NCBI RefSeq assembly: GCF_005405345.1
Contig: NZ_BJDW01000026.1
Coordinates: 1 to 33,316 of the forward strand
Source of the DNA: Enterococcus viikkiensis
Lineage (GTDB): Bacteria; Bacillota; Bacilli; Lactobacillales; Enterococcaceae
Length of the DNA stretch: 33,316 nt
Reading direction: 5' to 3'
Position numbers and translations under genes: made by a program. Positions 14,207 through 22,745 of the stretch are shown here, piece by piece (within the stretch, counting starts at the first letter, position 1; each line of letters opens with the position of its first letter). The notes under the pieces are model-generated. The model had not been told where the DNA came from and searched no databases. It saw nothing but the letters and a program-made list of their open reading frames with translations.

Positions 14207-16333
14207 CTATTCTTTGACTTCTTTAACTGTTAAACCGGCTTCTGCAATAAATGCTGAGGGTTCGGTTTTTTTCTCGTTGACAGCTTTTGGGAACGTCACA
14301 TATAATCTTTCCTTCGCTCGCGTGATAGCGACATACATCAGCCGTCGCTGTTCTTCCATCGTTGTCGGCGGTGCGCCCTGCTCAACGGCCGCCTGCAAAT
14401 CACAGTCTACTTTTTCAACTGTATGATGATTTGGTAAGGCGTCCTCATAAACACCCTTAATAAAAATATTCTTTTTTCCTAGTCCTTTGCTGGCATGGAT
14501 CGATAATAGATAGACGGCGTTTAGTTGCTGTTGATCGTATTCCTTTAAACGTTGCTTCATTCCTTGATTTTGTTTTTGAGCTCGCTCAAAGCTTGCCACT
14601 AAACCGGGCCAATCCTCGGCTTCCGTTAATTCCTTTGCCAGCCAGTCAGCTTCTTCCATACTTAGTTCCTTTTTAAATTTAGGAGTCGCCAGGATGGCTT
14701 CCACAAAAGGAACCAGTTGTAGCTGCTGGCTTTGATAAAAAGTATAGATTTGCTTGAAGAATTGTTTTGTCTTCGTTTGCGCTGATCGATCAAGCTGCTT
14801 TTCAGTTACTAAGAAAGTAACTAGATCATTGATTTTGAATTTATTTTGGGTGAAAAGTTTTTCCAAGAAAGCAGCGCTGGTGCCGAACTTTATGTAGTGA
14901 TAAAAAGCGTATTGTTGAATGATCGTTTTTAAAGCATCATTTTTTTCTTTACTATTTATTGCGTACGCGATTTTTTGTAATTGTTCAAATAATGTTTTAA
15001 ACAAAGGGAGTCCAAAGATTCCTAAGAGATCATCCGTTGATTGTGTGACAAAAGGAATCCTTTGTTCCGTTAATTGTTTTAATAGTGACCTTAGCTGCAC
15101 CCGTGTTGGATACAAAACAAGGGTATCGGTATAATCGGGAGTGCCGTCTTTTTTCGGCGATTGAGTCGCCAGTGTTTGAATTTCTCTGCCAATCCAAGCA
15201 GCTTCTACTTCATCATCGGGAAAGCTCAATGCGGAGATTTCGTGAACAGCTGGCTTGATGGCGGTCATGGTTTTAGCCAATCGATCATGAGCATTCTGTT
15301 GAATCAAACGATTCCCCGCCTCAACGATTGGTGCTTCCGAGCGATAATTCGTCATGAGTGTCAACGAAGTCTGGTTGTATTCTTGGTCAAAGTCTTTGAT
15401 ATAGCGTGGTTCTGCCCCTCGAAAATAATAAATACTTTGATCATCATCTCCTACGATGATTAGTTTACCGGAAGACGGGCTCTGACTCTGCTTATCTGGT
15501 GGACAGATCAAGGCGACGATTTGCTTTTGCAAAGGGTTGATGTCTTGAAACTCATCAATAAAAATGTAGCGGTATTTTTGCTGCAAGCTTGCTCGTGCAG
15601 TGCGATCATTTTCTAAAATCAATTTTAGATTATAAAGCATATCATCAAAGTTAATAAATTGATGACTTTTTTTAAGCACAGCTAGCTCTTTTAAAAATTG
15701 TTGAAAGACATGACTGAGGGTTTGGTTCGGCAAAAGATCTTTTCCATCAAAGTAAGCCGCAACAAAACCGACCATCGCTTGATCTGAATAGCCCATATTG
15801 CGCCAATAGCTGATTCGCGACAAGAGACTGCGATCCTCGTATTTATCAAAGTTATATAAACGATATTTCTTAATTAGTTGATTGACCGTTTGTCCATAAA
15901 GCTCTTCATCGATTGCCCCTTCAATTCCCCATTGCTTGAGTGCTGGATTGTGCCGGATCAATTCTTGGTATTCTCGATTGAACCAACCATGAAAGGTTTG
16001 AACTCGGATTCGGCCATAGCCTCCTAGATAATGATTGACCCGTTCCTCCATTTCCAATTTAGCTTTGCGGGAAAAGGTACACATCATGATCGTTTTGGGA
16101 TCAACCTGTTTTTCTAAGACTAAATAAGCCGCCTTTCCGCAAATCGTTTGGGTCTTGCCGCTACCAGCACCAGCGATAATCCGCAGATGAGTCTCCATCG
16201 GAAAGCGGATTGCCGCTAGTTGCTCCGAACTGAACTCCGCCCCATTATTTTGTGCCAGCAAGTGCTGCAATGTGGTTTGATCATTGAAAACCTCTGTTTC
16301 CAACCGCTCCTTATCTTTTGAAAAATTAATCAT
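14207..16333 (-). CDS. UvrD/Rep-family SF1A DNA helicase (not canonical PcrA)
   Basis: The 708-residue protein carries the SF1A helicase motifs in order: Walker A AGAGSGKT at 54-61, motif Ia TFSRKAKLEM, motif II IDEFQD (Asp260-Asp264), motif III VGDDDQSIYYFRGA, motif IV TNYRSEAPIV, motif V LLSIHASKGLGKKNIFIKG and motif VI RRLMYVAITRAKERLYV. It is an ATP-driven 3'-5' DNA translocase or helicase. It lacks a PcrA-like N-terminal start and is not next to ligA, so it is a paralogue, perhaps for repair or conflict processing. An N-terminal 35-residue extension precedes the Q motif. The gene is monocistronic. Confidence 0.93.
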   Translation of the reverse strand: MINFSKDKERLETEVFNDQTTLQHLLAQNNGAEFSSEQLAAIRFPMETHLRIIAGAGSGKTQTICGKAAYLVLEKQVDPKTIMMCTFSRKAKLEMEERVNHYLGGYGRIRVQTFHGWFNREYQELIRHNPALKQWGIEGAIDEELYGQTVNQLIKKYRLYNFDKYEDRSLLSRISYWRNMGYSDQAMVGFVAAYFDGKDLLPNQTLSHVFQQFLKELAVLKKSHQFINFDDMLYNLKLILENDRTARASLQQKYRYIFIDEFQDINPLQKQIVALICPPDKQSQSPSSGKLIIVGDDDQSIYYFRGAEPRYIKDFDQEYNQTSLTLMTNYRSEAPIVEAGNRLIQQNAHDRLAKTMTAIKPAVHEISALSFPDDEVEAAWIGREIQTLATQSPKKDGTPDYTDTLVLYPTRVQLRSLLKQLTEQRIPFVTQSTDDLLGIFGLPLFKTLFEQLQKIAYAINSKEKNDALKTIIQQYAFYHYIKFGTSAAFLEKLFTQNKFKINDLVTFLVTEKQLDRSAQTKTKQFFKQIYTFYQSQQLQLVPFVEAILATPKFKKELSMEEADWLAKELTEAEDWPGLVASFERAQKQNQGMKQRLKEYDQQQLNAVYLLSIHASKGLGKKNIFIKGVYEDALPNHHTVEKVDCDLQAAVEQGAPPTTMEEQRRLMYVAITRAKERLYVTFPKAVNEKKTEPSAFIAEAGLTVKEVKE

Positions 16334-16413
16334 GAAAAAGAATCCTCTCTATAATAAAACATCCTTGTCTATTATAGCGGAATCGTAAAATTATGATAGA
16401 CCTTGATCTCTGG

Positions 16414-16467
16414 CAAAAAGAAGCGAGTAAACAACACGCTCGTTTTATTGTCTCTTATTCGCTTCAA
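16414..16467 (-). terminator. Intrinsic terminator overlapping the end of the AraC-type gene
   Basis: On the minus strand GAAGCGAATAA ... TTTACTCGCTTC pairs over most of 16 positions, followed by TTTTT. The 5' arm includes the last codons and stop of the regulator. Confidence 0.7.
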
Positions 16468-17467
16468 TTTTATTTTTACGATAATTTAACGGCGTGGTTC
16501 CTGTAATTTTTTTAAAACTACGGACAAAATAACTTGGCTCGACAAACCCTAACTCATCACTGATCTCGGTAATTGACCAATCAGTTGTTTCTAATAATTG
16601 TTCGGCCCAATACACTTTTAGTTTTCCATAGATTTTGCTAAAAGGTTCGCCGAATTCTTCTTTTAACAACCGGCTCAAATGACTAGGGGATAGATTGGTC
16701 ACCGAAGCTAGCGTCGGCAGATCAACGTGACTGCCTTTATTTTCAAATACTAAATCGATTGCCGGCTGTAGCAGCCGATTTGTCGCCTGGTACACTCCAT
16801 TTTCTGTTTGTAGTCGATTTTCTAATAACGATTGTTGGATATCCTTTTGCACAAATGACAAATCCAAGTCTTCTTCTAGCGGCAGTTCATGTTTCGATAA
16901 GCGCAGTGTTTGTTTGTAAGCCTTAATTAAATAATCTTTTTTGATTGCTTCACTAATAATATACTCACTAAGCTTTTCTAACATCTCCGCCGATTTATTC
17001 AGATCCTCTCGATTAAATCGCGGATATTGCGCAATCAAGTCTTGATGCTCCTGCTTAAAATCAGTGACGAGTTGTTGATCTTCCAGTTGCAATACTTGCT
17101 CCAAGTCATTCTGTTCGTCCGTCATTAAAATTTCTCCTGCCATAATCGCACCCGCATAATGACCGTCGATAATAATCGGGATCGCCATGTCAACAATATC
17201 AAAATGACAGCGATAAATGAACGACTGCCCCGTTCGTACTGCTTCCAGCCCGCCTCGTGAATCACATTTTTCACAATACGCCGAAAGCTTCGGATGATTG
17301 CGGGCCAACTGACAAAAAGGCTGTACTTGGCTATGCTTTGTAATCGGCCGTCCACGATAATCCACTAAAATAATCGCTAAGTGAGTCGCGATAGCAATAC
17401 TTTCTTGCAACTTTTCCCATTTCGTTAAGTCTAGCACTTGTTCAATATCAAATTGTGTTCCCTTCAT
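16445..17467 (-). CDS. PocR-type sensor / AraC family transcriptional regulator
   Basis: The 340-residue protein has an N-terminal PocR domain (about 8-175) with a Cys-rich ligand pocket: Cys52, Cys65 and Cys68 in YCEKCDSRGG, and Cys87 in YRCHFDIVDMAIPI. The C-terminal AraC domain (about 235-335) has two HTHs (DLPTLASVTNLSPSHLSRLLKEEF and SITEISDELGFVEPSYFVRSF). PocR domains sense small diols and related metabolites. Divergence from gldA strongly suggests that it senses glycerol or dihydroxyacetone and activates gldA-dhaMKL. AGGTGAT lies upstream of the ATG. Confidence 0.92.
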   Translation of the reverse strand: MKGTQFDIEQVLDLTKWEKLQESIAIATHLAIILVDYRGRPITKHSQVQPFCQLARNHPKLSAYCEKCDSRGGLEAVRTGQSFIYRCHFDIVDMAIPIIIDGHYAGAIMAGEILMTDEQNDLEQVLQLEDQQLVTDFKQEHQDLIAQYPRFNREDLNKSAEMLEKLSEYIISEAIKKDYLIKAYKQTLRLSKHELPLEEDLDLSFVQKDIQQSLLENRLQTENGVYQATNRLLQPAIDLVFENKGSHVDLPTLASVTNLSPSHLSRLLKEEFGEPFSKIYGKLKVYWAEQLLETTDWSITEISDELGFVEPSYFVRSFKKITGTTPLNYRKNKIEANKRQ

Positions 17468-17504
17468 ACGATCACCTCATAACGACATTGTAGAACCTTA
17501 GTTA

Positions 17505-17540
17505 TAACAAAATAGTTCTATTTAGCAAAATAATTCAATT
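17505..17540. promoter_or_regulatory. 18-bp tandem direct repeat, candidate AraC/PocR site
   Basis: Units TAACAAAATAGTTCTATT (17505-17522) and TAGCAAAATAATTCAATT (17523-17540) are adjacent and identical at 15 of 18 positions. Direct repeats about two helical turns apart are the usual binding mode of AraC activators. They lie between the regulator and gldA, upstream of the likely gldA promoter. Confidence 0.55.
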
Positions 17541-17550
17541 GATTTTCATA

Positions 17551-17564
17551 AGAAAACGGTAACA
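17551..17564. promoter_or_regulatory. Candidate catabolite-responsive element (cre) 1
   Basis: AGAAAACGGTAACA differs from a TGAAANCGNTNNCA-type cre at one position. It lies 71 bp upstream of the gldA ATG and fits CcpA control of glycerol use. Confidence 0.5.
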
Positions 17565-17583
17565 TTATTCAATGATTCTTTTA

Positions 17584-17597
17584 TGATAACGCTTTAT
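17584..17597. promoter_or_regulatory. Candidate cre 2 in the gldA promoter region
   Basis: TGATAACGCTTTAT carries the TG-N2-A-N-CG core of a cre but not the terminal CA. It overlaps TATGAT hexamers (17582-17587, 17595-17600), either of which could be the gldA -10 box. Confidence 0.35.
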
Positions 17598-17634
17598 GAT
17601 AGCACTGTAAATAAAAACAAGGAGGCTTCATTTT

Positions 17635-18768
17635 ATGAGAAAAGCACTGATTTTACCAACAAAATACGTTCAAGGTGAAGATGAGTTATTAAATTTAGGG
17701 TATTTCGTTACCACCTTTGGCAAGTCCGCTTTATTGATTGCTAATCCAGATGACGTTGAGCGAGTACGTCCACAATTGGATGCGACTGCAAAGAAATTCG
17801 ATATCACGTTTTATGAAGGCGGATTCAACGGAGAAGTTACCCGTGAAGAAACAAAACGATTGCAAGCAGTAGCAGAAAAATATCAAACTGACTGCATTAT
17901 CGGACTCGGCGGCGGAAAAGCCATTGATGCATCAAAAGTGGTTGCTGAAGGTGAACACTTGATTATTGTTCCAACAATTGCTGCGCAAGATGCACCAACC
18001 TCTCACTCTGCTGTACTTTATCACGCAGATGGTTCTTTTGATGACTATGCTTATTTCAAACAAAGTCCTAGCGTTGTTTTAGTTGACACAAAGGTCGTTG
18101 CAAAAGCACCCACTCGCTTCTTAGTTGCCGGCATGGGCGATGCTTTATCCACGTACTTTGAAGCTCGTGCCACTCACAATTCTTACTCACGGGTCAATGC
18201 TAGTTTACCAATGGGGTCTCGTGAAGGATTGACTCCCCCAGCCAGTGGAACCTACGCTGCACTTGCTATGGCAAAATTATGTTGGGAAAATCTACAAGAA
18301 GATGGGCTACACGCAAAGATTGCTTGTGATGCAAACTTACCAACTGAAGCATTAAATAAGATCGTTGAAACAAATATCTTATTATCTGGTTTAGGCTTTG
18401 AAAGTGGCGGCTTAGCAGCAGCTCACGCGATCCACAATGGAATGACCGTTCTAGCCGGTACACACCACTATCTACATGGTGAAAAAGTTGCCTTCGCTAC
18501 TTTAGCACAATTGGTTTTAGAAGATGCTGAAACAGAAGAAATCAACGCAGTGATGGCTTTCATGGCTTCAATCGGATTGCCGCTTACATTGGCTGACCTT
18601 GGGGTTGAATCAATCAGCTTTGAAGAAGCACTGGAAGTTGCCAAAATTGCTTCTATTCCAGAAGAATCCATTCACTCAATGCCATTCCCAATCGTAGAAG
18701 AAGAAGTTGCCAATGCTATTATCGTCGCCGACCGCATCGGTCAAGCTTACAAAGACGCACATCAATAG
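17635..18768 (+). CDS. gldA: Glycerol dehydrogenase, NAD-dependent
   Basis: The 377-residue iron/zinc-type alcohol dehydrogenase oxidises glycerol to dihydroxyacetone with NAD+. The glycine-rich NAD motif GLGGGKAIDASK is at 90-101. The metal ligands are Asp169 (VAGMGDALSTYFEAR), His264 (AAAHAIHNG) and His281 (HYLHGEKVA), the arrangement of Bacillus GlyDH. AAGGAGG lies upstream of the ATG. It leads the dhaMKL genes in the classical enterococcal order gldA-dhaM-dhaK-dhaL, so dihydroxyacetone is passed on to phosphorylation. Expression is probably under the divergent PocR-AraC regulator and CcpA. Confidence 0.96.
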   Translation: MRKALILPTKYVQGEDELLNLGYFVTTFGKSALLIANPDDVERVRPQLDATAKKFDITFYEGGFNGEVTREETKRLQAVAEKYQTDCIIGLGGGKAIDASKVVAEGEHLIIVPTIAAQDAPTSHSAVLYHADGSFDDYAYFKQSPSVVLVDTKVVAKAPTRFLVAGMGDALSTYFEARATHNSYSRVNASLPMGSREGLTPPASGTYAALAMAKLCWENLQEDGLHAKIACDANLPTEALNKIVETNILLSGLGFESGGLAAAHAIHNGMTVLAGTHHYLHGEKVAFATLAQLVLEDAETEEINAVMAFMASIGLPLTLADLGVESISFEEALEVAKIASIPEESIHSMPFPIVEEEVANAIIVADRIGQAYKDAHQ

Positions 18769-18776
18769 TCAACAGC

Positions 18777-18827
18777 CGTGTTACTAGCTTGCCTCAGCGA
18801 GTTAGTAACACGTTATGTGTCATAACG
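18777..18827 (+). repeat. Tandem hairpins after gldA
   Basis: CGTGTTACTA (18777-18786) pairs with TAGTAACACG (18803-18812); directly after, CGTTATG/CATAACG (18811-18827) forms a second hairpin sharing bases with the first. There is no clear U tract, so this may be a partial terminator or an RNA-stability element separating gldA from dhaMKL. Confidence 0.5.
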
Positions 18828-18894
18828 ATCTTCCTATTTATCGAAAAAGGATGTCCATAAACACCCCCTCTACTCCAGTAGAATGCTACACGGC

Positions 18895-18923
18895 TTGAAA
18901 ATAAGTACATTAAATTTTAAATT
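18895..18923 (+). promoter_or_regulatory. Possible internal promoter of dhaMKL
   Basis: TTGAAA (18895-18900) and TAAATT (18918-18923) have a 17-bp spacing; however, the start site would be very close to the SD before the dhaM ATG at 18942, giving almost no leader. Confidence 0.3.
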
Positions 18924-18941
18924 GAAAAAAGGAGTATTTAC

Positions 18942-19340
18942 ATGAAAAAGGCAATTCTGTTAGTCTCACATAGTCAAAAAATCACTGACGGTATCAAAGA
19001 AATGATCGAGCAAATGGCTCAAAGTGATTCACTGGAAATTTATTCATTAGGCGGCACTTCAGATGGTGAGCTTGGCAGTGATCCAACGAAGATCGTTGAT
19101 GTTGTCAACGAAGCCGATTCCGTTGAAGCATTTCTCGTTTTTGCCGATCTCGGCAGTGCTGTTTTAAGTGCAGAATTAGCCTTTGACATGTTAGAAGAAA
19201 CACAACAGTCCAAATATATTTTAGTTGATGCACCTCTAGTTGAGGGAGCTTTCGCAGCGGGAATCACTGCTAGTGTTTCCGATGATCTTCCGCACATTAT
19301 CGCTGAAGCAAAAAATGCACCCGGAAAGGGATGGGAATAA
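18942..19340 (+). CDS. dhaM: PTS-dependent dihydroxyacetone kinase, phosphotransfer subunit DhaM
   Basis: The 132-residue protein is a single EIIA-mannose-like domain. His10 in LLVSHSQKI is the phosphorylation site that takes phosphate from HPr and passes it to the ADP on DhaL. It lacks the HPr and EI-like extensions of the E. coli DhaM, as is usual in firmicutes. AAAGGAG stands about 8 nt before the ATG. It ends one base before the dhaK start, within a tightly packed dhaMKL operon. Confidence 0.93.
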   Translation: MKKAILLVSHSQKITDGIKEMIEQMAQSDSLEIYSLGGTSDGELGSDPTKIVDVVNEADSVEAFLVFADLGSAVLSAELAFDMLEETQQSKYILVDAPLVEGAFAAGITASVSDDLPHIIAEAKNAPGKGWE

Positions 19341-19341
19341 C

Positions 19342-20325
19342 ATGAAAAAAATAATCAATGAACCAAAAGATATTATTGAAGAAATGTTGTCTGGTATCGT
19401 CGCAAGCTATCCTACGCTCGTTCATCGAGTAGCTGATTCTCGCGTTATCGCAAGGAATTCTAGCTTAACACAAGTGGGATTAGTTTCTGGTGGCGGCAGC
19501 GGACATGAACCAGCCCATGCAGGTTTTGTCGGCGACGGCATGTTGAGCGCAGCGGTTTTAGGGGATGTTTTTACTTCTCCAACCCCCGATCAAATTGAAA
19601 TAGCGATTGAAGAAGCAGATCAAGGGCAAGGCGTTCTATTGATTGTCAAAAATTACACGGGCGATATTTTAAACTTTGAAATGGCCAAGGATTTGGCAGA
19701 AATGAATGAGATTGCTACAGAGATCGTTGTCGTTGACGATGATATCGCGGTAGAAGATAGCACCTATACTGCCGGTAAACGCGGCGTGGCTGGGACGATC
19801 CTCGTTCATAAGATCTTAGGAAATGCCGCTAAACACGGTGCCAGTCTGACTGAATTAAAAGCTTTAGGTGATCGGGTCGTGGCAGCAACGAAGACAATCG
19901 GGGTTGCTTTAAAAGCTGCAACAGTTCCTGAAGTTGGTAAGCCCGGCTTTTCATTAGCCGAAGATGAAATTGAATTTGGTGTAGGTATTCATGGTGAACC
20001 TGGCTATCGTAAAGAGCACTTGCAGCCATCTAAAGCTTTAGCCCAAGAAATGGTGACTAAACTATTGGCTTCCTATGAAGAAAAACCCCAAACGATCGGC
20101 GTCTTAGTCAATGGCATGGGCGGTACACCTTTGATGGAGCAATTTGTCTTTATCAATGATGTCCTACATCTATTAGCAGAAGAAAATATTTCTGTCAGCT
20201 TCCATAAGGTCGGAAATTATATGACCTCTATTGACATGCAAGGCTTGTCTTTAACATTTATTGACTTAGCCGATCAAACTTGGCAGCACGCTTTGACTCA
20301 CCATGTTTCAACTATCTCTTGGTAA
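19342..20325 (+). CDS. dhaK: Dihydroxyacetone kinase, substrate-binding subunit DhaK
   Basis: The 327-residue subunit holds dihydroxyacetone covalently as a hemiaminal on His217 (GVGIHGEPG), with His55 in GGGSGHEPAH assisting. The presence of this His distinguishes it from the DhaQ regulator paralogues. An open frame extends upstream to 19240 inside dhaM, but the ATG at 19342 has AAAGGGATGGG before it, starts with the family N-terminus MKKIIN, and lies one base after the dhaM stop. Confidence 0.96.
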   Translation: MKKIINEPKDIIEEMLSGIVASYPTLVHRVADSRVIARNSSLTQVGLVSGGGSGHEPAHAGFVGDGMLSAAVLGDVFTSPTPDQIEIAIEEADQGQGVLLIVKNYTGDILNFEMAKDLAEMNEIATEIVVVDDDIAVEDSTYTAGKRGVAGTILVHKILGNAAKHGASLTELKALGDRVVAATKTIGVALKAATVPEVGKPGFSLAEDEIEFGVGIHGEPGYRKEHLQPSKALAQEMVTKLLASYEEKPQTIGVLVNGMGGTPLMEQFVFINDVLHLLAEENISVSFHKVGNYMTSIDMQGLSLTFIDLADQTWQHALTHHVSTISW

Positions 20326-20348
20326 TAGATCCTAAGGAGGAAAAATAA

Positions 20349-20948
20349 ATGAAGGTAACAACAAATGATATCCAAGCGTGGTTGCAGGATTTTGCAGCTG
20401 CGATTGAAAAAAATAAAGATTATCTAAGTGAATTGGATACGCCGATTGGTGACGGCGATCATGGCAACAATATGCATCGGGGAATGACCGAGTATTTAGT
20501 TGTTTCTAAAGGAAATGAGCCCAACTCTATCGCTAATAGCTTTAAAGTCTTAGCGATGGCGCTGATCTCAAAAGTTGGCGGTGCATCCGGTCCTTTGTAT
20601 GGCTCCGCTTTTATGAATATGTCGAAAGCCGCTAAAGATCTTCCTGAAATTACTACTACTGAACAATTAATTACGATACTAACTGCTGGCTTCGATGGCA
20701 TCAAAAATCGGGGAAAAGCAGAACTAGGCGACAAAACAATGTTAGACGTCTGGGGCCCTAGCCTTACTCTTTTAAAAGAAGATCGCTTCTCCAGCCAAGA
20801 AATTGAGCAACTGAAAGAACAAACCAAAGACTTACAAGCTAAAAAAGGGCGCGCCTCTTATTTAGGCGAGCGCTCCATCGGACACATTGATCCAGGGGCA
20901 GCTTCTAGTGCCTTGTTATTCCAGACGCTACTGCCTTATCTAAATTAA
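20349..20948 (+). CDS. dhaL: Dihydroxyacetone kinase, ADP-binding subunit DhaL
   Basis: The 199-residue subunit binds the Mg-ADP/ATP cofactor that shuttles phosphate from DhaM to dihydroxyacetone on DhaK. The metal-binding aspartates are in DTPIGDGDHGNNM (Asp30, Asp35, Asp37). GGSGPLYGSAF-like (GGASGPLYGSAFMNM) and SYLGERSIGHIDPGA near the C-terminus are family blocks. AAGGAGG is 9 nt ahead of the ATG. It ends the operon, followed by a strong terminator. Confidence 0.96.
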   Translation: MKVTTNDIQAWLQDFAAAIEKNKDYLSELDTPIGDGDHGNNMHRGMTEYLVVSKGNEPNSIANSFKVLAMALISKVGGASGPLYGSAFMNMSKAAKDLPEITTTEQLITILTAGFDGIKNRGKAELGDKTMLDVWGPSLTLLKEDRFSSQEIEQLKEQTKDLQAKKGRASYLGERSIGHIDPGAASSALLFQTLLPYLN

Positions 20949-20953
20949 CCAGC

Positions 20954-20997
20954 CAAGTGTTCCTCGACCGAAACTTTCGAGGGACACTTGTTTTTTT
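20954..20997 (+). terminator. Intrinsic terminator of the gld-dha operon
   Basis: CAAGTGTTCCTCGA (20954-20967) pairs with TCGAGGGACACTTG (20977-20990), one mismatch, followed by seven T. Confidence 0.93.
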
Positions 20998-21109
20998 CAT
21001 TGTTCACTCTTCTAGTCCTCTCCAGAATACGTTTTAATCGTATTTTTTGATCATCATTATTATACTAATAAAAAAAAGACTAACTCGCTTAGCCGTTGGA
21101 GTGAACCTT

Positions 21110-22525
21110 ATGGAAAAACAACGAACCCTTAGTAAATCAATCCTTGTTCTTGGGCTCTTTTCTTTTATCACCTCGCTGTCTGGTGAAAGTACCAACTTAG
21201 CGTTGCCCACGATCAGCCGAGCTTTAGCAATTACTAATAATCAAGCGACGTGGATCGTTCAAGTCGGCTTGATCACCACGACAATTTTATTGGTCGCTTT
21301 TGGTCATCTCGGCGATGTGTTGTCGAAAGAGTTAATTTTCTTAGTTGGTGGCCTGTTATTTACAGTGGGCTCTTTAGTCAATGGGCTAGCACCAACCTTT
21401 GTCCTGCTCCTATTTGGTCGAGTCATCCAAGCCATTGGATCAGCCATGATTATGGCTAATTCCATTGGTTTGACAACTGAATATTCTACTCCCGAGACCC
21501 TCGGAACAACCCTAGCAGTCATTTCGATGTTTATCTCGGTTGGATCGATTTCAGGTCCCGCTTTAGGCGGCGTGATTTTGTCGGTCTTCTCTTGGCGTTG
21601 GATTTATTTGATTAATGTTCCTTTAGGACTTATTTTTAGTTACCTTGGATTCAAGACCTTCACGATTCCTAAATTTACGAAAGCATCGTTGGAAGCTCCT
21701 TTGAAAGAAGCCAATTGGCTGGGGCAAGGTATTTTTTCTGCTGGGATTATTGTTTTATCCCTTTCTAGTCTCTTTTTCCAAGATCTGCAAGCGCGCTATC
21801 TAGTCGGCAGTCTAGCCTTTGTTGGTGGTGCAGCCTTGACGGTTTTTTCTTTTATTCAGGATGATCATAGTAAAAGCCCTTGGATTTCGCCTAGTGTCCT
21901 TCGCAACAAACGCTTCATGCTCTCGATGTTCGCTTTATTTTTAGCGATGCTGACCAATGTCGCATCAAATATCTTACTGCCTTTTTATTTGCAAAGTTTC
22001 AATGGGGTCAATCCTTTGATCAGTGGCCTCGTGATGGTTTTGCAATCAGTTGTCATGCTGGTGATTTCACCAATCGCGGGACGTTTGTCCGATAAGATTG
22101 GCTCTAGTAAATTAATTATCAGCGGTCTAATCGTCTTAATCCTCTCGCAAATCGGTTATACCTTCTATCCCTTATCAATTCATTGGCTGCTGATCCTGTT
22201 GCCAATTTTATTAAATGGGGTCGGGATGGGGCTTTTCCTATCGCCGAATAATTCATTGGCGATGTCTTTTGTAGAGAAACACTTTACCGGCGTTGCGGGA
22301 TCCTTGACTTCTTTCTTTAGAACGATCGGGATGAGTTTAGGTATTAGTATCGCTTCTGCGGTGCTCTTTGCCCAGCTTCCCGGGGTCCGTTACATTACAC
22401 CTCGGCTAGGAACAAGCTTTATTCAAGCCTTTCACAATGTTTTTTGGGTGATGGCTGCTTTGGCAGTTCTCTGCCTATTCTTATCCGTCTATGCAATTTC
22501 CAGTGATACTACTCATTCCAAATAA
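21110..22525 (+). CDS. MFS drug:H+ antiporter, DHA2 (14-TM) family
   Basis: The 471-residue membrane protein has about 14 hydrophobic segments. Motif C-like and family blocks are seen: ESTNLALPTISRALAI in TM1 (the DHA2 motif with LPTI), GHLGDVLSKELIF in loop 2-3, and SWRWIYLINVPLG near residues 154-170. Such proteins export drugs, dyes or metabolites by proton antiport; substrate unknown. The frame is open from 21047, but the ATG at 21110 has GGAG with 9-nt spacing and gives a normal N-terminus. It stands alone between two terminators with no adjacent regulator. Confidence 0.9.
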   Translation: MEKQRTLSKSILVLGLFSFITSLSGESTNLALPTISRALAITNNQATWIVQVGLITTTILLVAFGHLGDVLSKELIFLVGGLLFTVGSLVNGLAPTFVLLLFGRVIQAIGSAMIMANSIGLTTEYSTPETLGTTLAVISMFISVGSISGPALGGVILSVFSWRWIYLINVPLGLIFSYLGFKTFTIPKFTKASLEAPLKEANWLGQGIFSAGIIVLSLSSLFFQDLQARYLVGSLAFVGGAALTVFSFIQDDHSKSPWISPSVLRNKRFMLSMFALFLAMLTNVASNILLPFYLQSFNGVNPLISGLVMVLQSVVMLVISPIAGRLSDKIGSSKLIISGLIVLILSQIGYTFYPLSIHWLLILLPILLNGVGMGLFLSPNNSLAMSFVEKHFTGVAGSLTSFFRTIGMSLGISIASAVLFAQLPGVRYITPRLGTSFIQAFHNVFWVMAALAVLCLFLSVYAISSDTTHSK

Positions 22526-22581
22526 AAATAGTATCTCTACCAACAACAATCCCCTCTTTCTGAAACTTTGGTACAAAACGA

Positions 22582-22631
22582 AAATAAGTCTATTCTGATT
22601 TCAATGAAAAGGAATCAGAATAGACTTATTT
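22582..22631. terminator. Bidirectional terminator between MFS gene and ABC operon
   Basis: AAATAAGTCTATTCTGATT pairs with AATCAGAATAGACTTATTT over 19 bp around a loop of about 11 bases. T-rich sequence follows on both strands. Confidence 0.85.
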
Positions 22632-22745
22632 ATATTTATGATACTCAAACACGCAAGCTTCAACATCTCTTTAGTGCTTAGAATAAGGAGATCCCTTGAA
22701 CCAAATCCGTTTGTATTTGATTCAAAGTCGGCCTACACCCTATTC

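Noticed and set aside
14207-16333. Naming the helicase pcrA
   Set aside because: Context (no ligA), a different N-terminus and moderate motif differences suggest a paralogue; only the UvrD/Rep family is claimed.
19240-19341. Longer DhaK start at 19240
   Set aside because: It lies inside dhaM in another frame; the ATG at 19342 has the SD and the family N-terminus.
21047-21109. Longer MFS start at 21047
   Set aside because: The extra 21 residues are poly-Ile/Lys from AT-rich DNA without an SD; the ATG at 21110 has GGAG.
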